From contig NZ_JAFFQE010000001.1 in the NCBI RefSeq assembly GCF_016919005.1, positions 1 to 64,000 on the forward strand: a stretch of 64,000 bases of DNA. The letters are read 5' to 3'. The notes under the pieces are model-generated. The model had not been told where the DNA came from and did no database searches. It saw nothing but the letters and a program-made list of their open reading frames with translations. The DNA is from Desulfopila inferna. Lineage in GTDB: Bacteria; Desulfobacterota; Desulfobulbia; Desulfobulbales; Desulfocapsaceae. The position numbers and the translations under genes were made by a program. Positions 26,778 to 36,238 of this stretch are shown piece after piece (within the stretch, counting starts at the first letter, position 1; the number at the start of each line of letters is the position of its first letter).

Positions 26778-28504
26778 TAGAAGTCCCAGAAAGTGTCAAT
26801 CTCCTCACCGCTGAAGTCCCAGACCACATTGTGCGGCGGCAGCTTCTCGAGGGAGAAAAATTCAGGAAGCCGGTCATCTTCTTTGCTGAAGCCGGCAGCT
26901 TCGTTAAAGGCCTTTTCCGTCTTGAGGATGTATTTACCGAGGTTAACGACATCATCACCGGTGAGACTGAGCCCGAATCTGGCATTGATCAGATCGATCA
27001 GCGCGGGCAAGCATTTTTCATCATCGAGTGCTGCAAAAGCGATAAAGAGACACATACCGGTTGAATCGATGGCGGCCGTGGCAATCTGCAGGTTTCTGGA
27101 GAGCTCGATCTGGCCTTCCTTGGACAGCGGATCGACCGAACCCCCGACATTGAGTATGTTGGTGGCAACCGAATAACCCATGGTATGGTCGGCGCCCATG
27201 GTCGAGGTGGCATATGTTATGCCCATGCCCTTGATGGCGCGGGGATCATATGCAGGGATGGCCTGATTCTTGACCACCGGTACGCGGGTCACTCCAAATG
27301 ATTTTCCAACCATGCCGGCGCCGCCGCCGATGATGCGGCCGAGACCGGTACCGTTGCTTACTTCATCGCGCAGAATTCTACACATTCCCGCACCATCGCC
27401 GAACTCCAGGACACCTGCCTCCATGGCTACTCCCATGGCAACCGAGGTTTCGATCGAGTCGAGGCCCAGATTATCCATCAAGCTGTCGGCCTCGGCAATC
27501 ATGTCAAGATCCTCCACACAGCAGTCGGCTCCCATAGCCCAGATCGATTCATATTCAAAACCCGAGGTTTTATACTGCCCCTGAGCATCATTGTATATCT
27601 GTGAACACTGGATGACGCAGCCGACATGACAGCCGTGCTTGGCTTTGCCGCCACGTTCCTGGATCAGGTCATACATGGTTTCTCCGGAAATTTTCTCATG
27701 GCCCTCAAACTGACCCTGAGTAAAGTTTCGTGTGGGAAGGCCTCCGGATTCATTGATGATATTGACGAGAACGTTGGTGCCGTACTGGCCCAGACCCTGG
27801 CTGATGGGGTGATTGACCAGAGCGCTGGCAAAGGCTTTATTGGCAGCTTTGAAGGCCTCTGGATCGGCAATTTCCACCTTGCCGTCTCGAGGATCGATAG
27901 TAATATATTTTACACCCTTTGATCCCATGACCGCGCCAAGGCCTCCGCGTCCGGCAGAGCGTACTTTGTTGTCGGGATCCTTAACGGAGATATTGGCCGC
28001 AGCCATTTTCATTTCGCCTGCGGGACCGATGCTGATAACACCTTGCTTTCCTTCAAGTTGGGTGCCCAGTTTCTCGGTAACTTCGAAATTGCCCTTGCCG
28101 ACGAGCTCTGTCTCTTCGCTGACACTCACAGCACCGGGTGATACACTGATTTTATACCATTTACCCTGAGGCGGCTGGCCCTCGATGATGAGCGCCTTGC
28201 AGCCGCACCGAGCCAGCAGCTGGGCAGCGGTGCCGCCGGCGTTGGATTCCTTGATTGTACCGGTCAAAGGGCTTTTGGCGCCGATGGAGATGCGGCCGGA
28301 GTTGGCGGCCGGTGTTCCTGAAAGGAGCCCCGGGGCGATTACCAGTTTATTGTTTGGTCCAAGCGGATGGCAGGTGGGGGGGACCTCCGCTGCGATAATT
28401 GTAGATGTCAGACCGCGCCCGCCATAGGCAGCCCATTTTTCCGGTACATCTTCTACCGTGGTCGATAAATCCGTCATGTTGATGCGAAAGATTTTTTCTG
28501 CCAT
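26777..28504 (-). CDS. aor: Aldehyde:ferredoxin oxidoreductase (tungsten-type), copy 2
   Basis: A 575-residue AOR paralogue. It has the pterin-binding NSGRISIGAKSPLTG and SAGRGGLGAVMGSKG segments, a cluster motif CHVGCVIQC (CX3CX3C, as in copy 1) and a late cysteine in STGMCLFIAF. It oxidises aldehydes with ferredoxin reduction. AAGGAG sits 7 nt before the ATG. It follows two moeA genes and precedes a MoaD-like gene, a full tungsten-enzyme module. The substrate is unknown. The two copies share all cofactor motifs but differ through much of their length, so they are paralogues, not a recent duplication. Confidence 0.92.
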   Translation of the reverse strand: MAEKIFRINMTDLSTTVEDVPEKWAAYGGRGLTSTIIAAEVPPTCHPLGPNNKLVIAPGLLSGTPAANSGRISIGAKSPLTGTIKESNAGGTAAQLLARCGCKALIIEGQPPQGKWYKISVSPGAVSVSEETELVGKGNFEVTEKLGTQLEGKQGVISIGPAGEMKMAAANISVKDPDNKVRSAGRGGLGAVMGSKGVKYITIDPRDGKVEIADPEAFKAANKAFASALVNHPISQGLGQYGTNVLVNIINESGGLPTRNFTQGQFEGHEKISGETMYDLIQERGGKAKHGCHVGCVIQCSQIYNDAQGQYKTSGFEYESIWAMGADCCVEDLDMIAEADSLMDNLGLDSIETSVAMGVAMEAGVLEFGDGAGMCRILRDEVSNGTGLGRIIGGGAGMVGKSFGVTRVPVVKNQAIPAYDPRAIKGMGITYATSTMGADHTMGYSVATNILNVGGSVDPLSKEGQIELSRNLQIATAAIDSTGMCLFIAFAALDDEKCLPALIDLINARFGLSLTGDDVVNLGKYILKTEKAFNEAAGFSKEDDRLPEFFSLEKLPPHNVVWDFSGEEIDTFWDF

Positions 28505-28561
28505 TTTAATTCTCCTTTTGATATTCCGGAGCCTGGCTCCTCGTTGAGTTGTGTCTTTTTT

Positions 28562-30487
28562 TCACTGTTCATACAAAATTTTGCCGCAATCCCGGAGATT
28601 ATATCCGCCCAATTCAAGAATTTTCTGATGAAAGCCGGATTGAGTCCGAATAAGATCCAGTAAGGCCAATACCTTGAAATCCGAGTAAAATTCTTCAGGA
28701 ATGATCAGATCGTAGCGCTCCTCTGCCACTGGGACAAAATCGAGACCCAGGGCGAGTGCCGCGGCCCGGATTCCCATGCCGGTATCGACGCTGCCCGAAG
28801 CCACAGCCGCAGCAATTGACATATGGGTATATTCCTCATGCGCATAGCCGTTAATATCTGCGCGATCAATTCCCTGTTCCTTAAGGATCTTGTCGGTCAG
28901 AAGACGTGTGCCTGCTCCGCGCTGACGATTGATAAAGGACAGCTGATTTTTGGCAATATCTGCAAAAGTTGCAATTTTTTTGGGATTGCCCTGAGGGACC
29001 ATGAAGCCCTGCTCCCGATAGCAGAGATTGACGAGCTTGAGCGGTGTCTGGGGAAGAAGACGGCGCAGGAATGGGACATTATACTCGCCGCTTTCTTCAT
29101 CAAGCAGATGGCTGCCGGCAAGATGAGCCTCTCCGCGACGGATCGCCATGATACCGCCCATGGAACCGACATGGGCGGAGGATATGCGAACCCTTGGTTT
29201 GTGTTTGTGGAGTTGATTGGCAAGAAGATCGATGGTGTTGTCATGACTGCCGATAACCACCAGAGTGGCCTCGATCTCGCTCTTCTCTCGAAGCAATTCT
29301 ACCTGCACTTTTTCTCCGGCGCCAACGCCTTCGCTGCCGGCCGGTATGGTAAGCAATCCATCGGCTCTGACCAACGACATCACGGCACCTGCACCTTTTC
29401 CGGAAGGGGTGCACATCAGATTGGCGCCGACATGGCCCAGTGTTACTCTGACCATTTGATCAACACCCATGGAGGAATGAACCGGCCTTGACATTGTTGC
29501 AGCGGTATATTCGCGCGGCACCATATCGGTACCCAGAAACCCGGAGATCATTTCTTCGACAAAAAGCCGCATGGTGAGGAGAGCGGAAACCGGATAGCCG
29601 GGAAGTCCGATAACCGGAACATCGTCAACAATGGCCAGGATCACGGGCTTTCCTGGTTTTATAGCAATGCCGTGCACGATGACTTCACCTATCTTCGACA
29701 GGACGGAGGAGGTGAAATCCTTGGTTCCGGCAGAAGCTCCGGCATTAAGCACCACCATGTCATTGTCTTTGACGGCAGCGAGAATAGCCTCTTCCAGAAG
29801 TACCGGTTCATCGGTCACCGGCAGCGACCGCCTGGCTTCGCCGCCCCACTGATTGAGATATCCTGCCAGTATGCGGCTGTTGAATTCAATAATCTGACCT
29901 GGTTCGGCACTTTGTCCGGGTTGCACCAATTCGGTACCTGTGGGGATTACCAGAATCCTGGGGCTGCGCTTTACGGTTACTTCGGTGATACCGGTGGCCA
30001 GCATGGCGCCCTGGTCAATGGGGCGAATGCGGTGATTTTCCGGGAGAATAAGCTCCGTGGCTACTATGTCCTCTCCGATGGTGCGAACATGCTGCCAGGG
30101 TGTAGCCGGAGAGATCAGCTCAACTCTGTCATCACTGAGCAGGTTGACGTCTTCAATCATCACAACGGCATCAAAGTCCGGAGGAAGGGCATTTCCGGTA
30201 TTTACTGCCTGGTAGTGTTCCGGCGAAAGGATAACGGGATTGGATTCGTTGGCTGAAGCCAGATCGGCAAATCTTACGGCAATTCCATCCATGGCAGCGG
30301 CGTTGTAAGACGGGGAAGAGTTTCCCGCAAAAACAGCCTCGGCAGTCAGCCTGCCGAGGCTGTTGTCAACGTTGATGCTTTCCGTCGGAGCGTTGTCGAA
30401 AAATCGGTGTCTTCCAAGGGCGGCGTTCCACAGTTCTCTGGCTTCACTCAGTGGTTTATTGGTAAGGTATATATTTCGTGCGCTCAT
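28562..30487 (-). CDS. moeA: MoeA-like molybdopterin molybdenum/tungsten transferase fused to a PBP-like domain
   Basis: A 641-residue two-part protein. Residues about 1-410 form MoeA (AAAMDGIAVRF, EFNSRILAGY, NAGASAGTKDFT, IKPGKPVILA, GLPGYPVSALL), which inserts Mo or W into adenylated molybdopterin. Residues about 420-641 resemble the molybdate/substrate-binding (COG1910) domain, with GSHDNTIDLLA, GAGTRLLTDKIL and AAVASGSVDTGMGIRAA. Such fusions are known in anaerobes and archaea with tungsto-enzymes; the second domain may sense or deliver the oxyanion. It overlaps the upstream moeA by ATGA. In the GASAGT motif Ala replaces the more usual Gly-Ser. Confidence 0.88.
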   Translation of the reverse strand: MSARNIYLTNKPLSEARELWNAALGRHRFFDNAPTESINVDNSLGRLTAEAVFAGNSSPSYNAAAMDGIAVRFADLASANESNPVILSPEHYQAVNTGNALPPDFDAVVMIEDVNLLSDDRVELISPATPWQHVRTIGEDIVATELILPENHRIRPIDQGAMLATGITEVTVKRSPRILVIPTGTELVQPGQSAEPGQIIEFNSRILAGYLNQWGGEARRSLPVTDEPVLLEEAILAAVKDNDMVVLNAGASAGTKDFTSSVLSKIGEVIVHGIAIKPGKPVILAIVDDVPVIGLPGYPVSALLTMRLFVEEMISGFLGTDMVPREYTAATMSRPVHSSMGVDQMVRVTLGHVGANLMCTPSGKGAGAVMSLVRADGLLTIPAGSEGVGAGEKVQVELLREKSEIEATLVVIGSHDNTIDLLANQLHKHKPRVRISSAHVGSMGGIMAIRRGEAHLAGSHLLDEESGEYNVPFLRRLLPQTPLKLVNLCYREQGFMVPQGNPKKIATFADIAKNQLSFINRQRGAGTRLLTDKILKEQGIDRADINGYAHEEYTHMSIAAAVASGSVDTGMGIRAAALALGLDFVPVAEERYDLIIPEEFYSDFKVLALLDLIRTQSGFHQKILELGGYNLRDCGKILYEQ

Positions 30488-31749
30488 TGATAAAGATGGA
30501 CCTTTACATCTGAATTTGTATTGAGTCCCTGCAGGGGCTCTTCAATGACTATATAGCCGTGAGAGCGTGACAGGGTGGAAATCGAACCTGATTTTCCGAG
30601 GACAGGGTAGGCCTTCAGCTGATTTTCTTCACGGCGCAGCTGCACTCGGACAATATCTTTTCTACCGGGAGCTGAAGGTATATTTTTGGCAAGTACCGCA
30701 TCAATGGCAGGAATATTCCACGTTTTTTCGCTCTGTTTCCCGGCAAGCTTTTCCATGGCCGCGCTGACAAAAAGCTCGAAGCAGGTCATCGCCGAAACGG
30801 GGTGGCCGGGCAATCCGAAAATGGGAGTATCACCGTGCAGGCCGATGAGAATGGGTTTGCCGGGTTTGAGGGCGACGCCATGGACCAGAACGCCGGGAGT
30901 GCCAAGTGAATCGATTGCTTTTTCACCAAGATCCCTGGTGCCCACCGAGCTTCCTCCGGAAAAGACCACAACGTCATTTTCAGAGACAGCCCGTTGAATC
31001 GCCGGAAAGAAGCTCTCCTGCCGATCCGAGACGATGCCGTAGTCAGTTACATCCGCTCCTAATCGTCTGGCCTGAGCGGCGATGGCGATAGAGTTGATAT
31101 TGCGTATCTTGCCGGGTTGTGGTCGGCTGCCATAATCAATAATCTCATCTCCGGTGGAGAGAATGCCGAATTTAATCCTCTTTCTCACCTCGATCTCGGT
31201 GATCCCCAATCCTGCCAGCAAGCCGAGGTCCTGAGGCCGCAGCTGGTGGCCGGCGGGTAAGGCCACAGTGTTTTTCCGTATATCATCTCCAGCCTGGATG
31301 ACATTGGCTCCCTGGCCGACGCTTTTGACAACTTCGATCATGGTTGCATCGACCGGTACCGTATGCTCAAACATCACCACACTATCGGCTTGAGGCGGCA
31401 GCAGTCCTCCGGTGGCAATTTTGAAACAGTGACCTCCAGAGAGGCTGTCGCTGGGATTTTCTCCCATGAGCACTTCGCCCTGAATCTGCAGATAACACGG
31501 CATGGATTCCGAGGCACCGAAGGTGTCGGCGGCCATAACTGCGTAGCCGTCCATGGTTGAACGGGGATATTGCGGGAGATTTTCCGGGGCCAATATCTCG
31601 CAAGCGGTAATGCGGTCCAGGGCTACCTCCAGGGCAATAAGTTCAATCGCCGCTTTGCAGTCCAGGTGATCCAGCAGAAGATGAAGGGCCTGATCAACTG
31701 CCATGAGCCCCTGGCGTCCCAGCATGTCACGGGTCTGTGTTTTGGACAT
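30484..31749 (-). CDS. moeA: Molybdopterin molybdenum/tungsten transferase MoeA
   Basis: A 421-residue stand-alone MoeA. Motifs: PRSTMDGYAVMAAD, IRNINSIAIAAQ, FSGGSSVGTRDLG, ALKPGKPILIG and FGLPGHPVSAMTCFELF. It catalyses metal insertion from adenylyl-molybdopterin, the last step of Moco or Tuco synthesis. With the fused paralogue downstream there are two MoeA proteins in one operon, which fits metal specialisation (tungsten versus molybdenum), as inferred for other AOR-rich anaerobes. AGGAG lies 10 nt before the ATG. Confidence 0.92.
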   Translation of the reverse strand: MSKTQTRDMLGRQGLMAVDQALHLLLDHLDCKAAIELIALEVALDRITACEILAPENLPQYPRSTMDGYAVMAADTFGASESMPCYLQIQGEVLMGENPSDSLSGGHCFKIATGGLLPPQADSVVMFEHTVPVDATMIEVVKSVGQGANVIQAGDDIRKNTVALPAGHQLRPQDLGLLAGLGITEIEVRKRIKFGILSTGDEIIDYGSRPQPGKIRNINSIAIAAQARRLGADVTDYGIVSDRQESFFPAIQRAVSENDVVVFSGGSSVGTRDLGEKAIDSLGTPGVLVHGVALKPGKPILIGLHGDTPIFGLPGHPVSAMTCFELFVSAAMEKLAGKQSEKTWNIPAIDAVLAKNIPSAPGRKDIVRVQLRREENQLKAYPVLGKSGSISTLSRSHGYIVIEEPLQGLNTNSDVKVHLYQ

Positions 31750-31833
31750 TAGTGGTTTACTCCTGAAAAACTGTCAAAAACAAGAAAACGGAAAAAATGA
31801 GTCAATGAATTAACCTCCTGTGGCCAAAACACT

Positions 31834-31851
31834 TACCCCCTCAAGGGGGTA
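31834..31851. promoter_or_regulatory. Perfect dyad in the moeA leader
   Basis: TACCCCC, TCAA, GGGGGTA form a perfect 7-bp dyad about 85 nt upstream of moeA, without a U-tract. It resembles metal-sensor operators such as those of CsoR-like repressors, or an RNA hairpin. No Moco riboswitch blocks are found around it. Confidence 0.4.
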
Positions 31852-31882
31852 CTGTAAAGAGTCCAGTTCCGCCAGGCTGAAG

Positions 31883-32488
31883 TTAGATATCTTTCCCTAG
31901 TATTCTGAGATGATATTGAGCGTTGCCGAGCAGACGAGAGAGAAAGATATCAGGCTGCAGTGGCTGACTGTCCAGTTCAATTGAACTTATGGACTGCAGC
32001 AGGGAGGGTCGCCTGCCCAAAAAATCTTGAAGGTTTTCTCCAGTGAAATATCCTCCCATAGCAAGAATGCCTGCGCCTTTTTCCTGGGCAATCATGTTGA
32101 ATAATTTGAGGTGAACCATGGTTTCCTCTGCACTCTCCAATGGTGCCGTCTGCGAAGAGCGGGTGCGCAGGGCCGCACACATACTGTTTCTTCTAAAGAT
32201 GGCACCTGCAAGACCGGGCATCGCCGCGGAAAGAGCCACTACGTGCCTGGGGTTTGAGAGCGGCTGTTGAAGATCATCAAGGGCGTTGCCGTCCAGGAAA
32301 ATGGTCTGGATTCTCTCGGAAATATAAACTATGTCAAAGTCGGGCAGGCTGTCAAGAAATACTCCGAGCGGTGTGTGGGTTTGGCATGGCAACAGGATTC
32401 CCGACTGAAGAATTGTGGTGAAGAATTTTATCTTCCCAAAAGGAACGGATATCTTTAAGGAAGGTATTATTTTGCTATTGTGTTGCAT
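31883..32488 (-). CDS. Conserved-looking protein of unknown function heading the moeA-AOR operon
   Basis: A 201-residue soluble protein, not recognised. It has a basic N-terminus, an alpha/beta-like core with THTPLGVFLDSLPDFD, IQTIFLDGNALDD and the small-residue run ALSAAMPGLAGAIFRR, and no signal peptide or membrane helix. The AMPGLAGA loop could bind a phosphate or cofactor (inference). It is 134 nt upstream of moeA on the same strand, with only a dyad between, so it probably belongs to the tungsten-cofactor/AOR operon. The ATG is weakly supported (GGTAAGAA). Confidence 0.6.
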   Translation of the reverse strand: MQHNSKIIPSLKISVPFGKIKFFTTILQSGILLPCQTHTPLGVFLDSLPDFDIVYISERIQTIFLDGNALDDLQQPLSNPRHVVALSAAMPGLAGAIFRRNSMCAALRTRSSQTAPLESAEETMVHLKLFNMIAQEKGAGILAMGGYFTGENLQDFLGRRPSLLQSISSIELDSQPLQPDIFLSRLLGNAQYHLRILGKDI

Positions 32489-32737
32489 TTCTTACCAGGC
32501 AATATATTTTATTAATGCTTGTCCTTAAATGACACGCTCTCACTGAGCGAACCCGATATAAAACATCTACCAGCGATAATTGCTCTTTGCAGTCCCGTAC
32601 CTCGCGAAATAATGCATAATATTAGATAAGAGACTCGCTATATAGTAAGATATTCTTCCTGAAATAGCAAAATAAAGTAATTTCCTGCCTCAGGGTTTAT
32701 CCAATCCAGGTTTAGCGCAAACCGTAAAGGAGGACAA

Positions 32738-34360
32738 ATGAAAGATTTGGCTTTAAAACCATTGCCGGGCGAGCAAATTAAAGGACCGGTTGTTTTTGTG
32801 ATCATGGACGGTATCGGCATCGGTTCAAGAGATGAGAATGACGGAGTGTACATGGCCTATACTCCAGTGCTCGACCTGTTGCAGGAGGAACCATTGCAGA
32901 CTACCCTCAAGGCCCACGGGCTGGCTGTCGGATTACCCACTGATGGCGATATGGGGAACTCGGAAGTAGGACATAATGCCCTGGGTGCCGGGCGCATAAT
33001 CGCACAGGGTGCCAGACTGATTAATGAAGCTATTGCCAATGGGACGCTTTTTTCCGGAGAGAGTTGGCAGGAGGTTGAAAAAAGGGGAAAAGAAGGGAAA
33101 ACAGTCCATTTTATCGGCCTCGTATCGGATGGCAATGTGCACAGTAATGTACACTATCTCTATACGCTGCTGGACCACTGTGCCGAAAGCGGCATCGAGC
33201 ATGTTCGCCTGCACGGGCTGTTGGATGGCCGTGATGTCGGTCAGAAAAGTGCTCTTCAGTACTTTGAACCCCTTGAACAGCGACTGACTGAGATATCGGC
33301 AACTGGCAAAGATTACCGATTTGGATCAGGAGGCGGGCGAATGGTCACGACGATGGACAGATACGGCGCCGACTGGAATGTGGTCGAGAATGGCTGGAAG
33401 GCACATGTGCTTGGGGAGGGAAGACAGTTTTCTTCGGCGTGTGAGGCGATTCGAACTTCCTATGAGGAAGATCCCGACATGACGGATCAGTATGTGGAAA
33501 GTTTCGTCATAGCTGAAAAGGGAAAGCCCGTCGGCACCATAGAAGATGGTGATGCCGTCGTCTTTTTTAATTTTCGCGGAGACAGAGCCATCGAATTGTC
33601 ACGTGCCTTCGATGAGGACGATTTCAATGAGTTTGACAGAAAACGGGTGCCGGATGTCTATTATGCCGGTATGATGCAGTATGACGGCGATGCCAAAATA
33701 CCTGAAAACTACCTCATCAACCCGCCTGTCATCGGCCGCACTTTGGGAGAGTATCTCTGTGCTGCCGGTATCACCTCGTTCGCCATCGCCGAGACACAGA
33801 AATTCGGTCACGTCACTTACTTCTGGAACGGCAACAAATCAGGCTATATTGACAGAGATCTGGAGAAATATGTCGAAATACCTTCGGATAAAGTTACTTT
33901 TGAAAAAAAACCCTGGATGAAGGCGGTCGAAGTCACTGATAGTGTCGTTGAGGCCATTGAAAGCGGGGAATATCAGTTTATCCGGCTTAATTATGCCAAT
34001 GGCGATATGGTCGGCCATACCGGATTTGAAGCTGCTGTAAGAATTGCAGTGGAGACGGTTGATTTCTGTCTTGGCAGGGTGTTGAAGGCAGTTAAAAAGG
34101 CCGGCGGTATTCTGGCGGTCAGCGCGGATCACGGCAATGCCGATTGCCTGTATACAGAAAAGAATGGTAAACGTGTACCTATGGTTGCCCATACCACAAA
34201 TCCTGTCCCGTTCATCGTCAAGGACTTTGGCGGAGAGCGCAGATTTGCCTTGACGGGTGTGAGTGATCCAGGTCTTCCCAATGTGGGTGCTACTCTCATT
34301 ACCTTACTGGGCTATAGCCCGCCTCCCGATTATGAGCCCTCGCTCCTGGAAAAAGTGTGA
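32738..34360 (+). CDS. gpmI: 2,3-bisphosphoglycerate-independent phosphoglycerate mutase
   Basis: Interconverts 3- and 2-phosphoglycerate in glycolysis and gluconeogenesis with two Mn ions. The 540-residue product has VIMDGIGIGSRDENDG for the first metal site, the phospho-acceptor Ser75 in GNSEVGHNALGAG, the DGRDVG substrate motif, NYANGDMVGHTG, and SADHGNAD near the C-terminus, all in GpmI order. It is slightly longer than usual (about 510). AAAGGAGG lies 5 nt before the ATG. darP follows after 6 nt. Confidence 0.95.
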   Translation: MKDLALKPLPGEQIKGPVVFVIMDGIGIGSRDENDGVYMAYTPVLDLLQEEPLQTTLKAHGLAVGLPTDGDMGNSEVGHNALGAGRIIAQGARLINEAIANGTLFSGESWQEVEKRGKEGKTVHFIGLVSDGNVHSNVHYLYTLLDHCAESGIEHVRLHGLLDGRDVGQKSALQYFEPLEQRLTEISATGKDYRFGSGGGRMVTTMDRYGADWNVVENGWKAHVLGEGRQFSSACEAIRTSYEEDPDMTDQYVESFVIAEKGKPVGTIEDGDAVVFFNFRGDRAIELSRAFDEDDFNEFDRKRVPDVYYAGMMQYDGDAKIPENYLINPPVIGRTLGEYLCAAGITSFAIAETQKFGHVTYFWNGNKSGYIDRDLEKYVEIPSDKVTFEKKPWMKAVEVTDSVVEAIESGEYQFIRLNYANGDMVGHTGFEAAVRIAVETVDFCLGRVLKAVKKAGGILAVSADHGNADCLYTEKNGKRVPMVAHTTNPVPFIVKDFGGERRFALTGVSDPGLPNVGATLITLLGYSPPPDYEPSLLEKV

Positions 34361-34366
34361 AATATT

Positions 34367-34912
34367 ATGGTTGAAAAAATAAGCCGGTCGGAGCAGAAAA
34401 GGCTCTTTAAACAGGTCGAGGAACTGGCTGCGGAACTGGCGGAGCTGAGTGACAATGACCTGAAAAAGTTCCCCGGCAGCGAGGCAATAAAGACTGAAAT
34501 CAAGCAGTGTCGGGGGTTGAAGGGCGGTGCCCGAAAACGTCAGATAAAGTACCTTGGCAAAGTGCTGCGTCAGGAGCACCTGGACGAGGTTTATTCCTTT
34601 CTCAAGGACAGAAAAGGCTCAGATTTAAAAGAAAATCAGCATTTTCATCAAGCGGAGAGGTGGCGGGACATCATCGTTAATGAGGCCATGGAGCTCAATG
34701 ATGTATGCCGCAGGGACCAAATTTCCTTTGAGCCGGATTACCGCAGTGACTTTCTCCCCGATATCCTTGCAGAATTGCCCAGCTTAAATGAAACGGACTT
34801 AAGACGGTGTGCCTACGGCTATGTGCGCACCCGCAATAAAACTCATTATCGCGAGCTGTTTCGGATGATTAAGGCGGCAATAGAAGTAAAGGTGCGAGCC
34901 GGCACAAACTAA
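34367..34912 (+). CDS. DarP/YjgA-type ribosome biogenesis factor (DUF615)
   Basis: A 181-residue, highly charged helical protein. The opening SRSEQKRLFKQVEELAAEL and the RKRQIKYLGKVLR segment match the YjgA signature. In E. coli, YjgA/DarP binds the 50S precursor and aids late maturation near the peptidyl transferase centre. Cotranscription with gpmI is likely from the 6-nt gap. Confidence 0.82.
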   Translation: MVEKISRSEQKRLFKQVEELAAELAELSDNDLKKFPGSEAIKTEIKQCRGLKGGARKRQIKYLGKVLRQEHLDEVYSFLKDRKGSDLKENQHFHQAERWRDIIVNEAMELNDVCRRDQISFEPDYRSDFLPDILAELPSLNETDLRRCAYGYVRTRNKTHYRELFRMIKAAIEVKVRAGTN

Positions 34913-35018
34913 CACAATGGACTCGTAAGCTCGATACTACGCCTACCAACAAGCTTTATCGAAGTCTGCACTCTTCGCAGAGTTCATCCCGGCGATAACT
35001 TTTACGAGATCATCAAAT

Positions 35019-35993
35019 TTAACAGCCGCGTAGACATCTGCCCTGTCCGTCGAACTCCATAGTCCGGCCGCTCAAGGGCAGGAACACCGGGATGCCATTT
35101 ATCAGTTTGACAAGTTGAGCGGTTTTTGTACCGGCCCTGCTTCTGCCGTTTACGGTGGCGGCTTCATTCATATTACCGGGGATTACGGCCCTGGGTCTAA
35201 TCAGCTCGTTAATAGAATAAGCCGCCTCCCTCGGACCGGAAGTGAAGACGCCGCCGGCGTTGATGACTGCCAGTTCTGCGCCGTAAAAACGGCGAATGGT
35301 GACATCCTGATCGGCGAAGATGCCGCTGTCTCCGGAAAGATAAACCACCAGATCGTTTGAGAACGTTAGAACATAACCATTTGCCGGGCCGGTGTAGGCC
35401 GTTAATCCATCAAATTTAAGCAATCCGGCCAGCTCTTCGTTAATGAAACTGCTGTCGATACCGTTGCTGTGAGTTACCGGAACTATTGCCAGTCGCACCC
35501 CTCCTATCTGACGCTCCCCTCCGAAGCTGAGAGGCTCAACCTGTTCTCCGGATCCTCCGGCATCTTCTACCTTTGTCCGTATAAAGCTATACATTTCGCT
35601 ACCGAGAAAGGCTTTAGCTCTTTTACCGGCAATAATCGCTGCGGTGTTCGAGTGTGGAAGAGTGGACACTTCGGCCTGCGGCTGAGCACAGGTTCCGCTG
35701 TCCACCCTGGATATGTGATAGTCTCCTGCATGGTCGGCGTGCATGCTGCTGAGCAAAACGGCATCTATTTTGCCGAGCCGTGTATCATTCGGTCCGATTA
35801 CAGTGCGACCCGCATCGAAAAGCAGCCTGGTGCCGTCGGGATCCTCAAAAATCAGGGCACGGTCATAGGCGCAGTACTCACCCTCGTGACTGCCGATAGG
35901 GGTGATTTTTACTGTCTGCGCCAAAGAGGAAGCGGAAAAGAAAAAAATAACTGCTGCGCAGAAAATACAATAAGCGGTCGTAATGTTTCTCAT
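35019..35993 (-). CDS. Exported metallo-beta-lactamase-fold hydrolase
   Basis: A 324-residue protein with an N-terminal signal peptide (MRNITTAYCIF, then a hydrophobic core ending ASSLAQ at about residue 26), so it probably acts in the periplasm. The metal-binding motif is SSMHADHAGDYH, with a later THSNG and SGDSG segment. The fold is clear but the substrate is not; related exported MBL proteins are lactonase- or phosphodiesterase-like. AGGAG precedes the ATG and touches a dyad (36006-36024). It is flanked by convergent darP and a divergent aminotransferase. Confidence 0.75.
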   Translation of the reverse strand: MRNITTAYCIFCAAVIFFFSASSLAQTVKITPIGSHEGEYCAYDRALIFEDPDGTRLLFDAGRTVIGPNDTRLGKIDAVLLSSMHADHAGDYHISRVDSGTCAQPQAEVSTLPHSNTAAIIAGKRAKAFLGSEMYSFIRTKVEDAGGSGEQVEPLSFGGERQIGGVRLAIVPVTHSNGIDSSFINEELAGLLKFDGLTAYTGPANGYVLTFSNDLVVYLSGDSGIFADQDVTIRRFYGAELAVINAGGVFTSGPREAAYSINELIRPRAVIPGNMNEAATVNGRSRAGTKTAQLVKLINGIPVFLPLSGRTMEFDGQGRCLRGC

Positions 35994-36005
35994 ATCTGAC
36001 CTCCT

Positions 36006-36024
36006 GATCCAGCTAAGCTGGAAG
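36006..36024. repeat. Dyad of the AGCT-x-AGCT family next to a ribosome-binding site
   Basis: GATCCAGCT, central A, AGCTGGAAG (8 of 9 pairs). On the minus strand it ends directly at the AGGAG of the MBL gene, so it could act on DNA or as a leader hairpin. It shares its core with 14710-14732 and 50557-50579. The remaining 210 nt to the aminotransferase show no firm gene. Confidence 0.5.
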
Positions 36025-36238
36025 AGTGAAATGCTCTAGTTTCTCTTACAATGTATAGGAGCTCAGATGATGATGTCAAGCAACAGATTGCGGCACATTT
36101 TTCAGATTGCCGCAGAGTTTCCTATTCGAATTACCGGTGCAATTTTCCTATAGATATTTCAGATAATTGTGGTAAAGCTGCAATGAGTATGATTTTGAAA
36201 ACACCAATGTCCCACCTTATCAGAAAGGAAATGCCCAG

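Noticed and set aside
31750-31882. Moco/Tuco riboswitch upstream of moeA
   Set aside because: Only one short dyad is seen; the multi-stem conserved blocks of the Moco RNA motif are absent.
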